Shown: positions 1-7,527 of the stretch, piece by piece
Layout: every line of letters begins with the position of its first letter
Numbering within the stretch: position 1 is the stretch's first letter
NCBI GenBank assembly: GCA_016840025.1
Contig: JAEOTF010000246.1
Span: 1-21,537 of the forward strand
DNA from: Candidatus Hodarchaeota archaeon
Lineage (GTDB): Archaea; Asgardarchaeota; Heimdallarchaeia; Hodarchaeales; YT1-039
Length of the DNA stretch: 21,537 bases
Direction of reading: 5' to 3'
Position numbers and translations under genes: made by a program
The notes under the pieces: model-generated
What the model was told of the DNA's origin: nothing
The model's input: the letters and a program-made list of their open reading frames with translations, nothing else
Database searches by the model: none

Positions 1-647
1 CCTTCCAGAAGTTCAGCTCCACAGTATTTACAGTAATCTTTCTTTAATTCCTTCTTTGGTTCGGGTTTTGGTTCTGTTATTGGTTCGGGTTTTGGTTCTG
101 TTATTGGTTCGGGTTTTGGTTCTGTTATTGGTTCGGGTTTTGGTTCTGTTAATGGTACAGCAATAGTTCTTGCAGATTCTGAATAAAGAGGTTCTTCAAT
201 TACTGATTTCCCACAATTGCTACAAAACTTTTGTGTAGCAGAACGCAGAGGATTTCCACAATGAGCACAAGCTGGTCTTATTTGCTTTATCTCTTTTCCA
301 CATGATATACAAAATTTGGCTCCTGGCTTATGGGGCGCACCACAAGAAAAGCATGCCTTTGTTATCGATGGTTTTTCAAGTTTGCCCCCACAAGATGAAC
401 AAAATTTACTATTAGGTTTATTAGTTGCTCCACATTTAACGCAGTTGAGTGTAGATCCCATATGTGTCTGTGGAGTAATCTTTGGAGACGCTGTAGGCAT
501 AATTCCATCATAAATAAAAAGACGGTTACAGCCAGGGCACTTGGGGGCACCGTACTCGCTCCAGTTTCCACAATTTAGACAGGCAATCATTTGAACTTCT
601 CTGTTCTTTTTTTTAACCTTTTTAGTTAACCGAAACCCACTAGACAT
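1..647 (-). CDS. Multi-zinc-ribbon protein, C-terminus cut by window edge
   Basis: No stop interrupts this frame down to base 1, so the C-terminus lies outside the window. It holds at least four treble-clef/zinc-ribbon pairs in a row (CLNC/CPGC, CVKC/CSSC, CFSC/CISC, CAHC/CSNC). These are followed by a Pro/Glu/Lys linker made of four octapeptide repeats, and then the first half of a fifth ribbon (CKYCGAE). I chose the ATG at 647 because AAGGAG stands 12 bases upstream; the in-frame ATG at 590 has no comparable site and would drop only a basic leader. The frame stays open for about 20 codons above 647 and includes a CxxC, but it contains no ATG, GTG or TTG. Tandem ribbons usually scaffold proteins or bind nucleic acid or ubiquitin-like partners; nothing here tells which. 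Cytosolic, with no membrane segment in the visible part. Function unknown. Confidence 0.8.
   Translation of the reverse strand, partial: MSSGFRLTKKVKKKNREVQMIACLNCGNWSEYGAPKCPGCNRLFIYDGIMPTASPKITPQTHMGSTLNCVKCGATNKPNSKFCSSCGGKLEKPSITKACFSCGAPHKPGAKFCISCGKEIKQIRPACAHCGNPLRSATQKFCSNCGKSVIEEPLYSESARTIAVPLTEPKPEPITEPKPEPITEPKPEPITEPKPEPKKELKKDYCKYCGAELLE
58..153. repeat. 24-bp in-frame tandem repeat, four copies
   Basis: Four contiguous 24-bp units run at 58-81, 82-105, 106-129 and 130-153. The first three are identical; the last differs near its end (gttaat for gttatt). On the minus strand each encodes the octapeptide TEPKPEPI, forming a linker between the fourth and fifth zinc ribbons of the surrounding gene. 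Near-perfect identity at the DNA level points to recent expansion by slippage or unequal exchange rather than old, protein-level selection. Confidence 0.9.
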
Positions 648-740
648 TTCTAATGCGCACTCCTTGCATTCTTTCTCTTTTTCTAGTTCGTTTACCTCTT
701 CAAAAAATCTATGTTATCAATAAAAAAAAGTATTTTGAGT

Positions 741-750
741 GTATAATATA
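741..750 (+). promoter_or_regulatory. Putative TATA box of the 62-residue Cys-rich gene
   Basis: The stretch gtataatata lies about 20-28 bases before the ATG at 770. That fits an archaeal TATA box serving a very short or absent leader. A transition from the poly-A/T-rich intergenic stretch to a purine-rich leader follows directly. Confidence 0.4.
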
Positions 751-769
751 AGAGAAGAAGTGAAAAGAA

Positions 770-958
770 ATGCTCTCTGATAAAGGAAAACGAAGTTGTG
801 AAACCTGTATACACATGAAAGTGATGCCTGGGTTGTTTGGTACACGATCATATCATTATTGCAAATTGCATTCCAAGAATGGAGAAGAATTTCGCATTTC
901 CTCGCTGAATTATTACTGTTCAGAATATGAATGGACAGATGCTCCATCAAGGCGATAA
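770..958 (+). CDS. Small Cys-rich, probably zinc-binding protein
   Basis: This 62-residue protein carries CETCIHMK near the N-terminus, YHYCKLH in the middle and YYCSEYEW near the C-terminus: four cysteines plus nearby histidines. This C-x2-C / C / C-x2-[YF] pattern is common in small archaeal proteins that probably bind one zinc ion. The start is an ATG with a TATA-like box upstream and a purine-rich leader (agaagaagtgaaaagaa) directly before it. It is transcribed away from the multi-ribbon gene on its left and towards the ribbon/coiled-coil gene on its right. The antisense frame is hydrophobic low-complexity and not convincing. The conserved-looking Cys spacing argues for a real gene despite its size. 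No specific function can be assigned. Confidence 0.6.
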   Translation: MLSDKGKRSCETCIHMKVMPGLFGTRSYHYCKLHSKNGEEFRISSLNYYCSEYEWTDAPSRR

Positions 959-1054
959 AAAAAAGTTATTTAGAATGATGCTCCATATCACCTTTAAGGA
1001 AATTATTTATTTATTCAGAAAATTATTTCATAACCAAGAGAAGTTTTCTCATAA

Positions 1055-1603
1055 TTGAAAAAGAAGGGGAAACGATTGCCAGTTTGCAAGAAATGTAAAA
1101 ATTATTACGTTCGAGATCCTTGTCCTTTTTGTTATCCTGAAGGAACCGATGATTCGCTTGTAAGCGATGCTAAACCCAGAATATCTGAGAAAGACGCCTT
1201 AGCAATGGAAATAGAAGAATTTAAAAAGAAAATAGAAGTTCTAAATAATAAAAATGAATCTCTTAGAGAAGAGATAACACAATTGAAACAAACTATAGAA
1301 GAGAAAGACATCGAAATTGCAGAAAAAGGAAGAGAGGTTCAGAGTCTTGAGGTAGAATTTGAACAACAAAAACGGGCAGAAAAAGCAGCACGTAATCAAG
1401 TACAAGCTCTTACAGAGGAAAAACAGAACTTAGAAGCTAAATTGGAGGAACTCAAATCCTCTGAATCCAAAATCTCATCATTGGATCATGAAGTCCAAAC
1501 TCTTCACGCAAAGCTTGATGAAATACAATCAGAGCTTAATGCTAAAGATAGTCAAATAGAAGAGCTACAACAGAAGCTTAAAAACCAAGAACCCGCTACG
1601 TAG
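1055..1603 (+). CDS. Zinc ribbon plus long coiled-coil protein
   Basis: The frame opens directly after a TAA at 1052-1054, so TTG at 1055 is the earliest possible start. The first in-frame ATG comes only around residue 48, after the zinc ribbon, so a TTG start is required to keep the metal site. The N-terminus is basic and has a ribbon-like CKKC...CPFC pair (residues about 11-26). From about residue 45 to the end the sequence is almost entirely charged heptads rich in Glu, Lys, Leu and Gln: a single long coiled coil without membrane segments. It is probably a cytosolic scaffold or oligomeriser. No obvious Shine-Dalgarno site precedes the TTG; a TATA-like ttatttatttatt lies near 1003-1015. A T-rich stretch near 1611-1641 may end transcription. 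Function unknown. Confidence 0.7.
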   Translation: MKKKGKRLPVCKKCKNYYVRDPCPFCYPEGTDDSLVSDAKPRISEKDALAMEIEEFKKKIEVLNNKNESLREEITQLKQTIEEKDIEIAEKGREVQSLEVEFEQQKRAEKAARNQVQALTEEKQNLEAKLEELKSSESKISSLDHEVQTLHAKLDEIQSELNAKDSQIEELQQKLKNQEPAT

Positions 1604-1610
1604 GAAGCTA

Positions 1611-1641
1611 CTATTTTCTTTATAACCTGTTTTTCTCTTTA
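1611..1641 (+). terminator. T-rich termination stretch
   Basis: Shortly after the coiled-coil gene stops at 1603, the + strand carries several clustered T runs (ttttctttat, gtttttctcttt). Archaeal transcription often ends at such oligo-T tracts without a strong hairpin. Confidence 0.35.
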
Positions 1642-1748
1642 ACTAAACACGGGGTAACATATTTAAAGCGTTATGAAGAAAAAATTGAAATAATTCTTTA
1701 ATTCAGATGTGGAAGGTATAACTACAGCTAGGGATGAATTTCTAATTG

Positions 1749-2627
1749 TTATTCATCCACTGAAACCAATCCAGCAATTGTGCCTCCCAGAAAACTGTAT
1801 CTCACATCAAGCCATGAAATAAATATTATTAGATGTAAAATGGTCTGAAATAGAAGAATAACCGACACTATCAGGAGTGTTATCTGTAGTACACTCGTTC
1901 CTACTGAAAGAGTCATGTCCTCGGGCAGGTTACTCGATATAATTGGCTCTTCCAACAATTCTTCAATCCAAAGTATGAATTCAGGAATATTAAATGGCCA
2001 ATTCATCAATAGGAAGTAAATAGCTGAAATTTTTATGAAATTAACCCCCATAAGTAACGGTCGGGCTTCAGGAGGATTACCTATGATGAGCCTTACTATT
2101 GCTACAGATATATCAAGTATTAATGGCAAAAATACTGAAATAATTACTAAATATTCTTTCTCAGTGAAGAGTGGGTTCTCTGGATCCATAAATGCTTGAA
2201 GTAGGAGAGCTCCAAAAAATAAAAGAAAGAAAGAACCAAAAAATTCTCCAATCCTTTCACTCCACTTCATTGGCTTATATGGATTCAATTTCGTTCCAAT
2301 CCACTTTCGAATCCCATCCCCTGTTAATTCCTCTATAATGACAAATATTAGAATTACTATTGTTATGCTTATAGGTACCATAAATCCCCAAGTTCTCACA
2401 TCTTCATACTCTTTGGGAATCAACCAAAGTAATACAAGATTGATGATATTAATAGCCAAAAAGAGTGTTACAGTTCCAATTATTATCAATTCTATGGGTA
2501 ACTTGAATTCCGCTGGTCCTGAAAGAGCTCGTTCCCCTGAAATCATTTGACCGCAGGAAGAACAATGAATCGTATCTGGTTTAGCTTTATTCCCACAGAA
2601 TGGACAAAAATTAGCTACATCAGACAT
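1749..2627 (-). CDS. Zinc-ribbon polytopic membrane protein
   Basis: About 292 residues. One N-terminal zinc ribbon (CPFC...CSSC, within the first 35 residues) precedes about six strongly hydrophobic segments, so the ribbon probably sits at the membrane surface, most likely on the cytosolic side. I chose the ATG at 2627 because TTGGAGA stands upstream at good spacing. The frame extends to a GTG at 2657, directly after the upstream gene's stop, but that start would add ten residues without a ribosome site of its own. It is the last gene of a minus-strand operon behind the coiled-coil membrane protein (about 30 bases between stop and ATG) and the DNA methyltransferase. A 7-bp inverted repeat (1732-1738 with 1752-1758) spans its stop codon. 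Ribbon plus membrane-helix proteins are common in archaea and mostly uncharacterised. No enzymatic motif was seen. Confidence 0.8.
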   Translation of the reverse strand: MSDVANFCPFCGNKAKPDTIHCSSCGQMISGERALSGPAEFKLPIELIIIGTVTLFLAINIINLVLLWLIPKEYEDVRTWGFMVPISITIVILIFVIIEELTGDGIRKWIGTKLNPYKPMKWSERIGEFFGSFFLLFFGALLLQAFMDPENPLFTEKEYLVIISVFLPLILDISVAIVRLIIGNPPEARPLLMGVNFIKISAIYFLLMNWPFNIPEFILWIEELLEEPIISSNLPEDMTLSVGTSVLQITLLIVSVILLFQTILHLIIFISWLDVRYSFLGGTIAGLVSVDE

Positions 2628-2657
2628 ATTGAATTCTCCAATAGAGCTAAATATCAC

Positions 2658-3938
2658 TTATGTACTAATTTCTTGAAACTTTGAGATCACTTTTTTCTGT
2701 TTTAAGAACTTCTGAATGAAACCAATAATCCCAATTGTTCCTAGAATGAACCAAAATAATGGAAGTCCTATCCAAAAAAGAGGATCATAAATATCTAGAA
2801 GTAGTTTAGCAATATCTGCTCCGAGGATATCATAAAGGTAGGATGAAGTATCATTTAATTGATCATTAACTTCTTTTCCTACCTCAAAAAGCACACTGCT
2901 GCCAATTAGAATATTTAAAATTAATAACCAGATTCGTTGTTGTTTAGCTAATTTTTCGTTTTGCACAGCTCTTGCATTGATGAGTTGATCACTCAAACGT
3001 CGTAATTTATCTTTTGTCTCAATGCTAATTTCCTTAATCTCAAAAAGTTTGAGGGATAATTCCAATACTTTCTTTCCATGAGCTCTTCTGTTAATTATCT
3101 GTTCTTCAAATAATCTATCGCTCATTTTTTCAACTACTTGTTCTAAGTTAGATACTTTTTCAATTTCATATTCGAGGAGTTTAATAGGTGGATCATCATA
3201 TCTTTGTATACGGTTAGTGACTTCATCAAGTTCAAGATTTAGCTTATAAAAACTAAATAGCAATCCTTTAACCCGTAATATCTGATGAATGAAAAATTGT
3301 TCCATGTAACTTCCTCCTCGGTCATTCCACCAGTTTTCAGGCATAAAAATAAAAGCAGAGTTGTTCCGAATAAAATGAACTTCGGATTCTCGGTTAGAGA
3401 TGTTGTTTTCTATTCTAGTCACATACAATTCTCTTCGATAATCGTCGAATTGCCCACTATAGAACTCTATCCACCTTCCCAAAGGCTTCATATAATTCTC
3501 GACTGTCGGAGTATCCCATTTAATATTTTCTTTAGATGATTCTACGGCAATATTCACTATGTATGGGGGGTTATATTCATCAAGGAAGAAATTATGTTCT
3601 GTAGTTGCATTTTTTTCTTTAATGAGTTTTTCTAATGCTAAGCTTGTTTTGTATATCGCGAAAGTTTGCTCTTCAGGTTTTAGTTCATTCATTGCAGCTA
3701 ATTCAATTTTCTTTAATCGAATCTCAAAATACCCAAGTGTTGCATATTCTTTAAACTTTAAAGGAACCAATTTCTGGAGAGTTAATGGTGATTCGAGTTC
3801 TAATGGTGAATTTTCTTCTTTTAAAGACTTATTTATTAATTCAGTTAATGATTCTGCCATTTCTGAAGATTTTTCTTCCTTATGTAAGCAAATTATGTAA
3901 AATCTTGGGAGTATTGCAAAATTCATCTCTTTATACAC
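2658..3938 (-). CDS. Coiled-coil protein with two C-terminal membrane helices
   Basis: Up to 426 residues, unrecognised. The N-terminal two-thirds is soluble, with mixed strands and helices and a notable NWWNDRGG turn near residue 200. Next comes a helical/coiled-coil stretch (about 245-340), then two membrane segments separated by a short loop, and a basic tail. This soluble-coil-two-helix layout broadly resembles CorA-like or RMND1/DUF155-like membrane proteins, but I see no CorA GMN signature and make no assignment. The start is uncertain: GTG at 3938 and ATG at 3926 are close together (tgtataaagagatg), and an ATG further in (MAESL) has AAGGAAG about 14 bases upstream. It lies in an operon between the DNA methyltransferase and the zinc-ribbon membrane protein. 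If the methyltransferase frame is continued past its A run, only 15 bases separate the two genes. A membrane effector or anchor for the modification enzyme is possible. Confidence 0.8.
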   Translation of the reverse strand: MYKEMNFAILPRFYIICLHKEEKSSEMAESLTELINKSLKEENSPLELESPLTLQKLVPLKFKEYATLGYFEIRLKKIELAAMNELKPEEQTFAIYKTSLALEKLIKEKNATTEHNFFLDEYNPPYIVNIAVESSKENIKWDTPTVENYMKPLGRWIEFYSGQFDDYRRELYVTRIENNISNRESEVHFIRNNSAFIFMPENWWNDRGGSYMEQFFIHQILRVKGLLFSFYKLNLELDEVTNRIQRYDDPPIKLLEYEIEKVSNLEQVVEKMSDRLFEEQIINRRAHGKKVLELSLKLFEIKEISIETKDKLRRLSDQLINARAVQNEKLAKQQRIWLLILNILIGSSVLFEVGKEVNDQLNDTSSYLYDILGADIAKLLLDIYDPLFWIGLPLFWFILGTIGIIGFIQKFLKQKKVISKFQEIST

Positions 3939-3953
3939 AATATTACACTCACA

Positions 3954-4095
3954 TTAATCGTTATTTCTAAAGGATATTTCTTCAAGAAGCTTCTGTGCGC
4001 GTAAATACCATTTTGCATAGATTTTAGTAATAGTTTTTACATTCTTCAAATATTCTTCTGCGGACTTGATAGATTTTAGCGACTTCCATTTTTTT
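3954..4095 (-). other. Probable true 3' end of the methyltransferase, one frame away
   Basis: At the minus-strand run of seven A (plus-strand T run 4089-4095) the methyltransferase frame leads in six more codons to TAA at 4076-4078. Reading on with one extra A, or after a -1 slip on A AAA AAT, gives about 45 further codons without a stop, ending TAA at 3954-3956. The new residues are Lys/Glu/Leu-rich and helical (for example SAEEYLKNVK and AQKLLEEISF), like the helical end of the methyltransferase just before the break. The next gene then starts 15 bases downstream, a normal operon spacing. This could be a homopolymer sequencing error, a true frameshift mutation or programmed frameshifting. 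Confidence 0.55.
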
Positions 4096-7000
4096 CTCCC
4101 AAACCAGTTAATACAATTTCTTTGTGTTTTTTATCCAGGTTAAAACTCACTCTGGCTAATTCATCTACAAGATCGTTTAAATAAGCCACTAATTTAAATT
4201 TTTTAATGATTTCTGCTTGAACTTCCTCATAAATCTTCTTTAATTCTTGTACTTTATTGGTAGGAATTGAGATGGTTCTTTTCAGTTCTTTTACAAGAGT
4301 TACCCATTTTACTTTACCTGTAAGTTCCATAAGTTTACAGCATATTTCTTCTCTTTCACCATTATCTAATTTTAATGCAATTTCTTGGTAATTAGATAAA
4401 CAGTGGTTAATGAAATTATATTGTTTGAGTTGAATGGATTTATTTGTGTTGATGATCTTTTGAACTAGATTATCGATGATGTCATGAATTACATGCGTTT
4501 TATAATCAGTGCTCAACTCAAGGAGATAATCTATAATCTCTTCTGGAGATTTTACTAACTTCTCGATTTCTTTAGAAATAAGTGATAAGATCCTGTTAAG
4601 ATAAGATTTTGGTGCACCAAACTTAACCTGAGGTATGGGGATTAATGAAGAGTAAGGATAATCCATAACTCTTGAAGTTTCTGTTGTTTTACTAAACAAG
4701 ACATTAGCAAGATAAAAAGATGGATAAGGGCTATTAATTATCCCACAAATGTACCGCAACGAGTATTTTGAGAATGGAGGTATTACAATATTTACCAACT
4801 TTTCAGTTGTGCTTAATTGCCCTTCATGATCCGAGTATCCTATTAATCGATTACCCCTCAATACCTTCAAAAATATCCGAGGAACTGTTGTCTTTCGAAC
4901 CTTTTCAAGCTGTTTATGATGTTTTTTATGTGATAAGGTCAATATATGATATCGCTTAATTCTATACTTTGAAACATGGGGGACTTTATCGATCCAAATG
5001 AACTTTCCTGAGGTAAATTGATCCTGTTCAGGCATTATATATGATTTTTTTGAAACAACCTCTTTTTTTACTCGATCAGGAATATAAATACCTCGAAAAA
5101 TATTATTTTTGGACTCTAAGATTGTATTTATAGGGATACTCGTATTCATCAGTATTTGAAGAACATTCAATTCTCCTGGGGTAATTCCACGAAATATAAT
5201 TATGTTATTTAAGTGAATAAGATGAGTAGGAATGACTCCTTCATCTATTATAGTTTTTTTCATATAAAATGATCGTAAAGGTTGAGCTACAGAGATATTA
5301 ACTTTATTTGGTTTCTTTTTATCTCCAATGAGTACTATAGTTTCATAATTTGCATCTTTAAACGCTAAACCTGTATCCATTATATGATGTATATTACTTT
5401 CTATCAATATGCTCTTACGTACTTCCATCCACTTAGAATAGAATGCAATAGTTTTTGGTAGAATAATTCCATATCTTTCACTAATAGAAAGAATTTTTCG
5501 AGTGAAATGGGCTGCTGTATCCTTGTGAGCTCCATAAAGAGACGAAAGATAGTTTTTGTGGTGTCCTAGAATCTTCCCCCCAAAAGGAGGATTAGCTATT
5601 ACAAAGTTAAACGCTTTTGACTTCATAGTTCTTTTATTAATGAAGAGATCCCAAAATTCTAGCTCAAAATGAAAGTATTTTTCTCTCCTCGCTTCAGTAA
5701 GGATTTTGTTCACAAACACTGGTGCGTAAAAATTCACTTCTCCTCTGAAAAAGGAGTTAGATATGATAGTAGCCTTTTTTCTATCTTTTATTTCTTTTTT
5801 TGATGAATGAAGTAATGCCCACAAATAGAAGTGTAGAGCATATTTTCTTTCACTGAAATAATCTTCAATCTTTTGACAAATGAGTTCACTTTCAGCCATT
5901 TGTTCTAAATTAAGGTCTGCATTGTTCAATAGACTATTAATCTTACTCATTATGATTTCATTGTTTTGTAAATCTTCTAGAAGTCCTTTTTTGTATTTAT
6001 TAGGTAAATTTTCTATACTTAAACCTAATAAGGAATTTCCTACCTTAAAATGGTGATTAAGGAAAACAACAGGATATTCGGGCATGAATGATATTAACCA
6101 AAGCGAGATTTTGGTAAGTTCTATTGCGAAGGGATCTAAATCAATACCATAAAGACATCGTTTGAGAATTAATCTTTCAACGAACCTACTTGGCTCAATT
6201 ACTTCATCCGGCAAAAATTGTAGGGGGGTAAAGACATAGGAAGAGTCATCAATAATGAAGCTTTCTTCAAGGAGTTTTTTAGCCCATTCTGAGAGATATC
6301 TAAAAGCTGCAATGATAAATAGTCCACTCCCTACTGCTGGATCTAGAATGCGGAGATTTAGCATTCTAGTTATAGGATCCTTTTCTCTAAGTTTTGCCAA
6401 CTTTTCTTCAGTTGTAAACTTAGTTAAAGAAACCAATCTTGCAAAATGAGTGAGAAAATCCTCTTTAATGCTCTTTAAAGTAGGTTCTATGGTTTTTTCA
6501 GTTATAAACCTCACTATGTATTCTGGAGTAAAATAACTTCCAGTTCTTTTTCGTTCCGTATTATCCTCAACGAAATACAAAGATTTACGGGGAATTAACT
6601 TCAAAAATCGTTGTTTTTTTACCTTTCTAGCAGGAATTACGGTTTTGATTTTTCTCTTGTCCCTTTCTTCTTCAACAAAAGCCATTTCTTCTTCAGCTTT
6701 GCAGAGTCGAAAACATAGTATCGATTCATATAGGTTCCCTAAATACTCAGTTGGTAATTTTGAATAATCAACCCAGGTTGGAAATTCTTGTTTTCCGATC
6801 CATACTCTTGATAAGAGATCTATACTCTCTGCGATAATTTGATCTGGAATAGTAAACGGATTGTAAGATAGACCATTTGTATCTTCAAAGATTTTACTAA
6901 AAAAAGGGAATATTCCAAATTGTTTATCTCCCTGATGAATCTTCTTGAATAACCCCAATACGCGATCGTAAAGAATCGTTTCTGTAATGCTATAAATGTC

Positions 7001-7288
7001 TCCCCTATCTATATTTTGAATGACCTCTATCAGTAGTTTCTGTAGAGAAAGTTCATAATAATCACTATTAAGCAGTTCTTTGTTTCTAGATTCTACGTAC
7101 ATTAATATTAAAAAGCGATATAGCCAAACAAGCGTATTTTGCTTAATTTTATCAATAGTTTGTAGAGTTAATTCCTTATACGAAAAAGATCTAGCCATAC
7201 CATTAGCCAATAAGGGGATAATTTCCTCCAAAATACTCTCTTTCAAAACAATAAGGATATATTTCTCTAGTTTCTTTACTTGTTCCAT
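4076..7288 (-). CDS. Eco57I-like N6-adenine DNA methyltransferase with specificity region
   Basis: 1070 residues in this frame. It transfers a methyl group from S-adenosylmethionine to adenine in DNA. Visible motifs are TGSYFTPEYIV (about 249-259, the family's lead-in to the catalytic domain), SAM motif I DPAVGSG (316-322), YGIDLDPFAIEL (380-391) and catalytic motif IV NPPF (566-569). The second half resembles the TaqI/Eco57I C-terminal recognition region: FRGIYIP near 731, then a stretch with NSPYPSFYLANVLF and the closing SLIPIP. The N-terminus begins directly with the helical YRFLILMYVESRN segment and lacks a clear PD-ExK nuclease, which full-length type IIG enzymes carry ahead of it. The ATG at 7288 is preceded by GAAAAGGGA at good spacing. 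It heads an operon with two membrane proteins. The frame probably breaks at an A7 run near its end. It could be a modification-only enzyme, a BREX/PglX-like component, or a type IIG enzyme with a divergent nuclease. Confidence 0.9.
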   Translation of the reverse strand: MEQVKKLEKYILIVLKESILEEIIPLLANGMARSFSYKELTLQTIDKIKQNTLVWLYRFLILMYVESRNKELLNSDYYELSLQKLLIEVIQNIDRGDIYSITETILYDRVLGLFKKIHQGDKQFGIFPFFSKIFEDTNGLSYNPFTIPDQIIAESIDLLSRVWIGKQEFPTWVDYSKLPTEYLGNLYESILCFRLCKAEEEMAFVEEERDKRKIKTVIPARKVKKQRFLKLIPRKSLYFVEDNTERKRTGSYFTPEYIVRFITEKTIEPTLKSIKEDFLTHFARLVSLTKFTTEEKLAKLREKDPITRMLNLRILDPAVGSGLFIIAAFRYLSEWAKKLLEESFIIDDSSYVFTPLQFLPDEVIEPSRFVERLILKRCLYGIDLDPFAIELTKISLWLISFMPEYPVVFLNHHFKVGNSLLGLSIENLPNKYKKGLLEDLQNNEIIMSKINSLLNNADLNLEQMAESELICQKIEDYFSERKYALHFYLWALLHSSKKEIKDRKKATIISNSFFRGEVNFYAPVFVNKILTEARREKYFHFELEFWDLFINKRTMKSKAFNFVIANPPFGGKILGHHKNYLSSLYGAHKDTAAHFTRKILSISERYGIILPKTIAFYSKWMEVRKSILIESNIHHIMDTGLAFKDANYETIVLIGDKKKPNKVNISVAQPLRSFYMKKTIIDEGVIPTHLIHLNNIIIFRGITPGELNVLQILMNTSIPINTILESKNNIFRGIYIPDRVKKEVVSKKSYIMPEQDQFTSGKFIWIDKVPHVSKYRIKRYHILTLSHKKHHKQLEKVRKTTVPRIFLKVLRGNRLIGYSDHEGQLSTTEKLVNIVIPPFSKYSLRYICGIINSPYPSFYLANVLFSKTTETSRVMDYPYSSLIPIPQVKFGAPKSYLNRILSLISKEIEKLVKSPEEIIDYLLELSTDYKTHVIHDIIDNLVQKIINTNKSIQLKQYNFINHCLSNYQEIALKLDNGEREEICCKLMELTGKVKWVTLVKELKRTISIPTNKVQELKKIYEEVQAEIIKKFKLVAYLNDLVDELARVSFNLDKKHKEIVLTGLGEKNGSR

Positions 7289-7527
7289 TCTATTCCCTTT
7301 TCATCAGTTCTGGTATTCCATAGTAAACGACTCATACGAGTACTAAATCATAGTCTAAATGAAAAATCACAGCGAAGACCAAGAATACTTCAATTCGGAT
7401 ACTATTATCTCTACTGTTGTTGCTATTGGTGAGCTAAATAGTTGATTAAAAATATAGTCAGTTATAATACTTTCTTCCGCAAAATTAAGTTAGTTTCATT
7501 CCCGCTCTTTATTTTTCTTTTTGCATT

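Noticed and set aside
58..153. CRISPR array
   Set aside because: Units are contiguous without spacers and lie in a reading frame; this is a coding minisatellite.
362..571. 69-codon minus-strand frame and a 65-codon plus-strand frame (316-513) in the zinc-ribbon gene
   Set aside because: Both are out-of-frame readings of the real multi-ribbon gene, which explains the Cys spacing.
1732..1758. GGATGAA/TTCATCC inverted repeat as terminator
   Set aside because: It overlaps the stop codon and no T run follows on the minus strand, so a terminator role is not supported.
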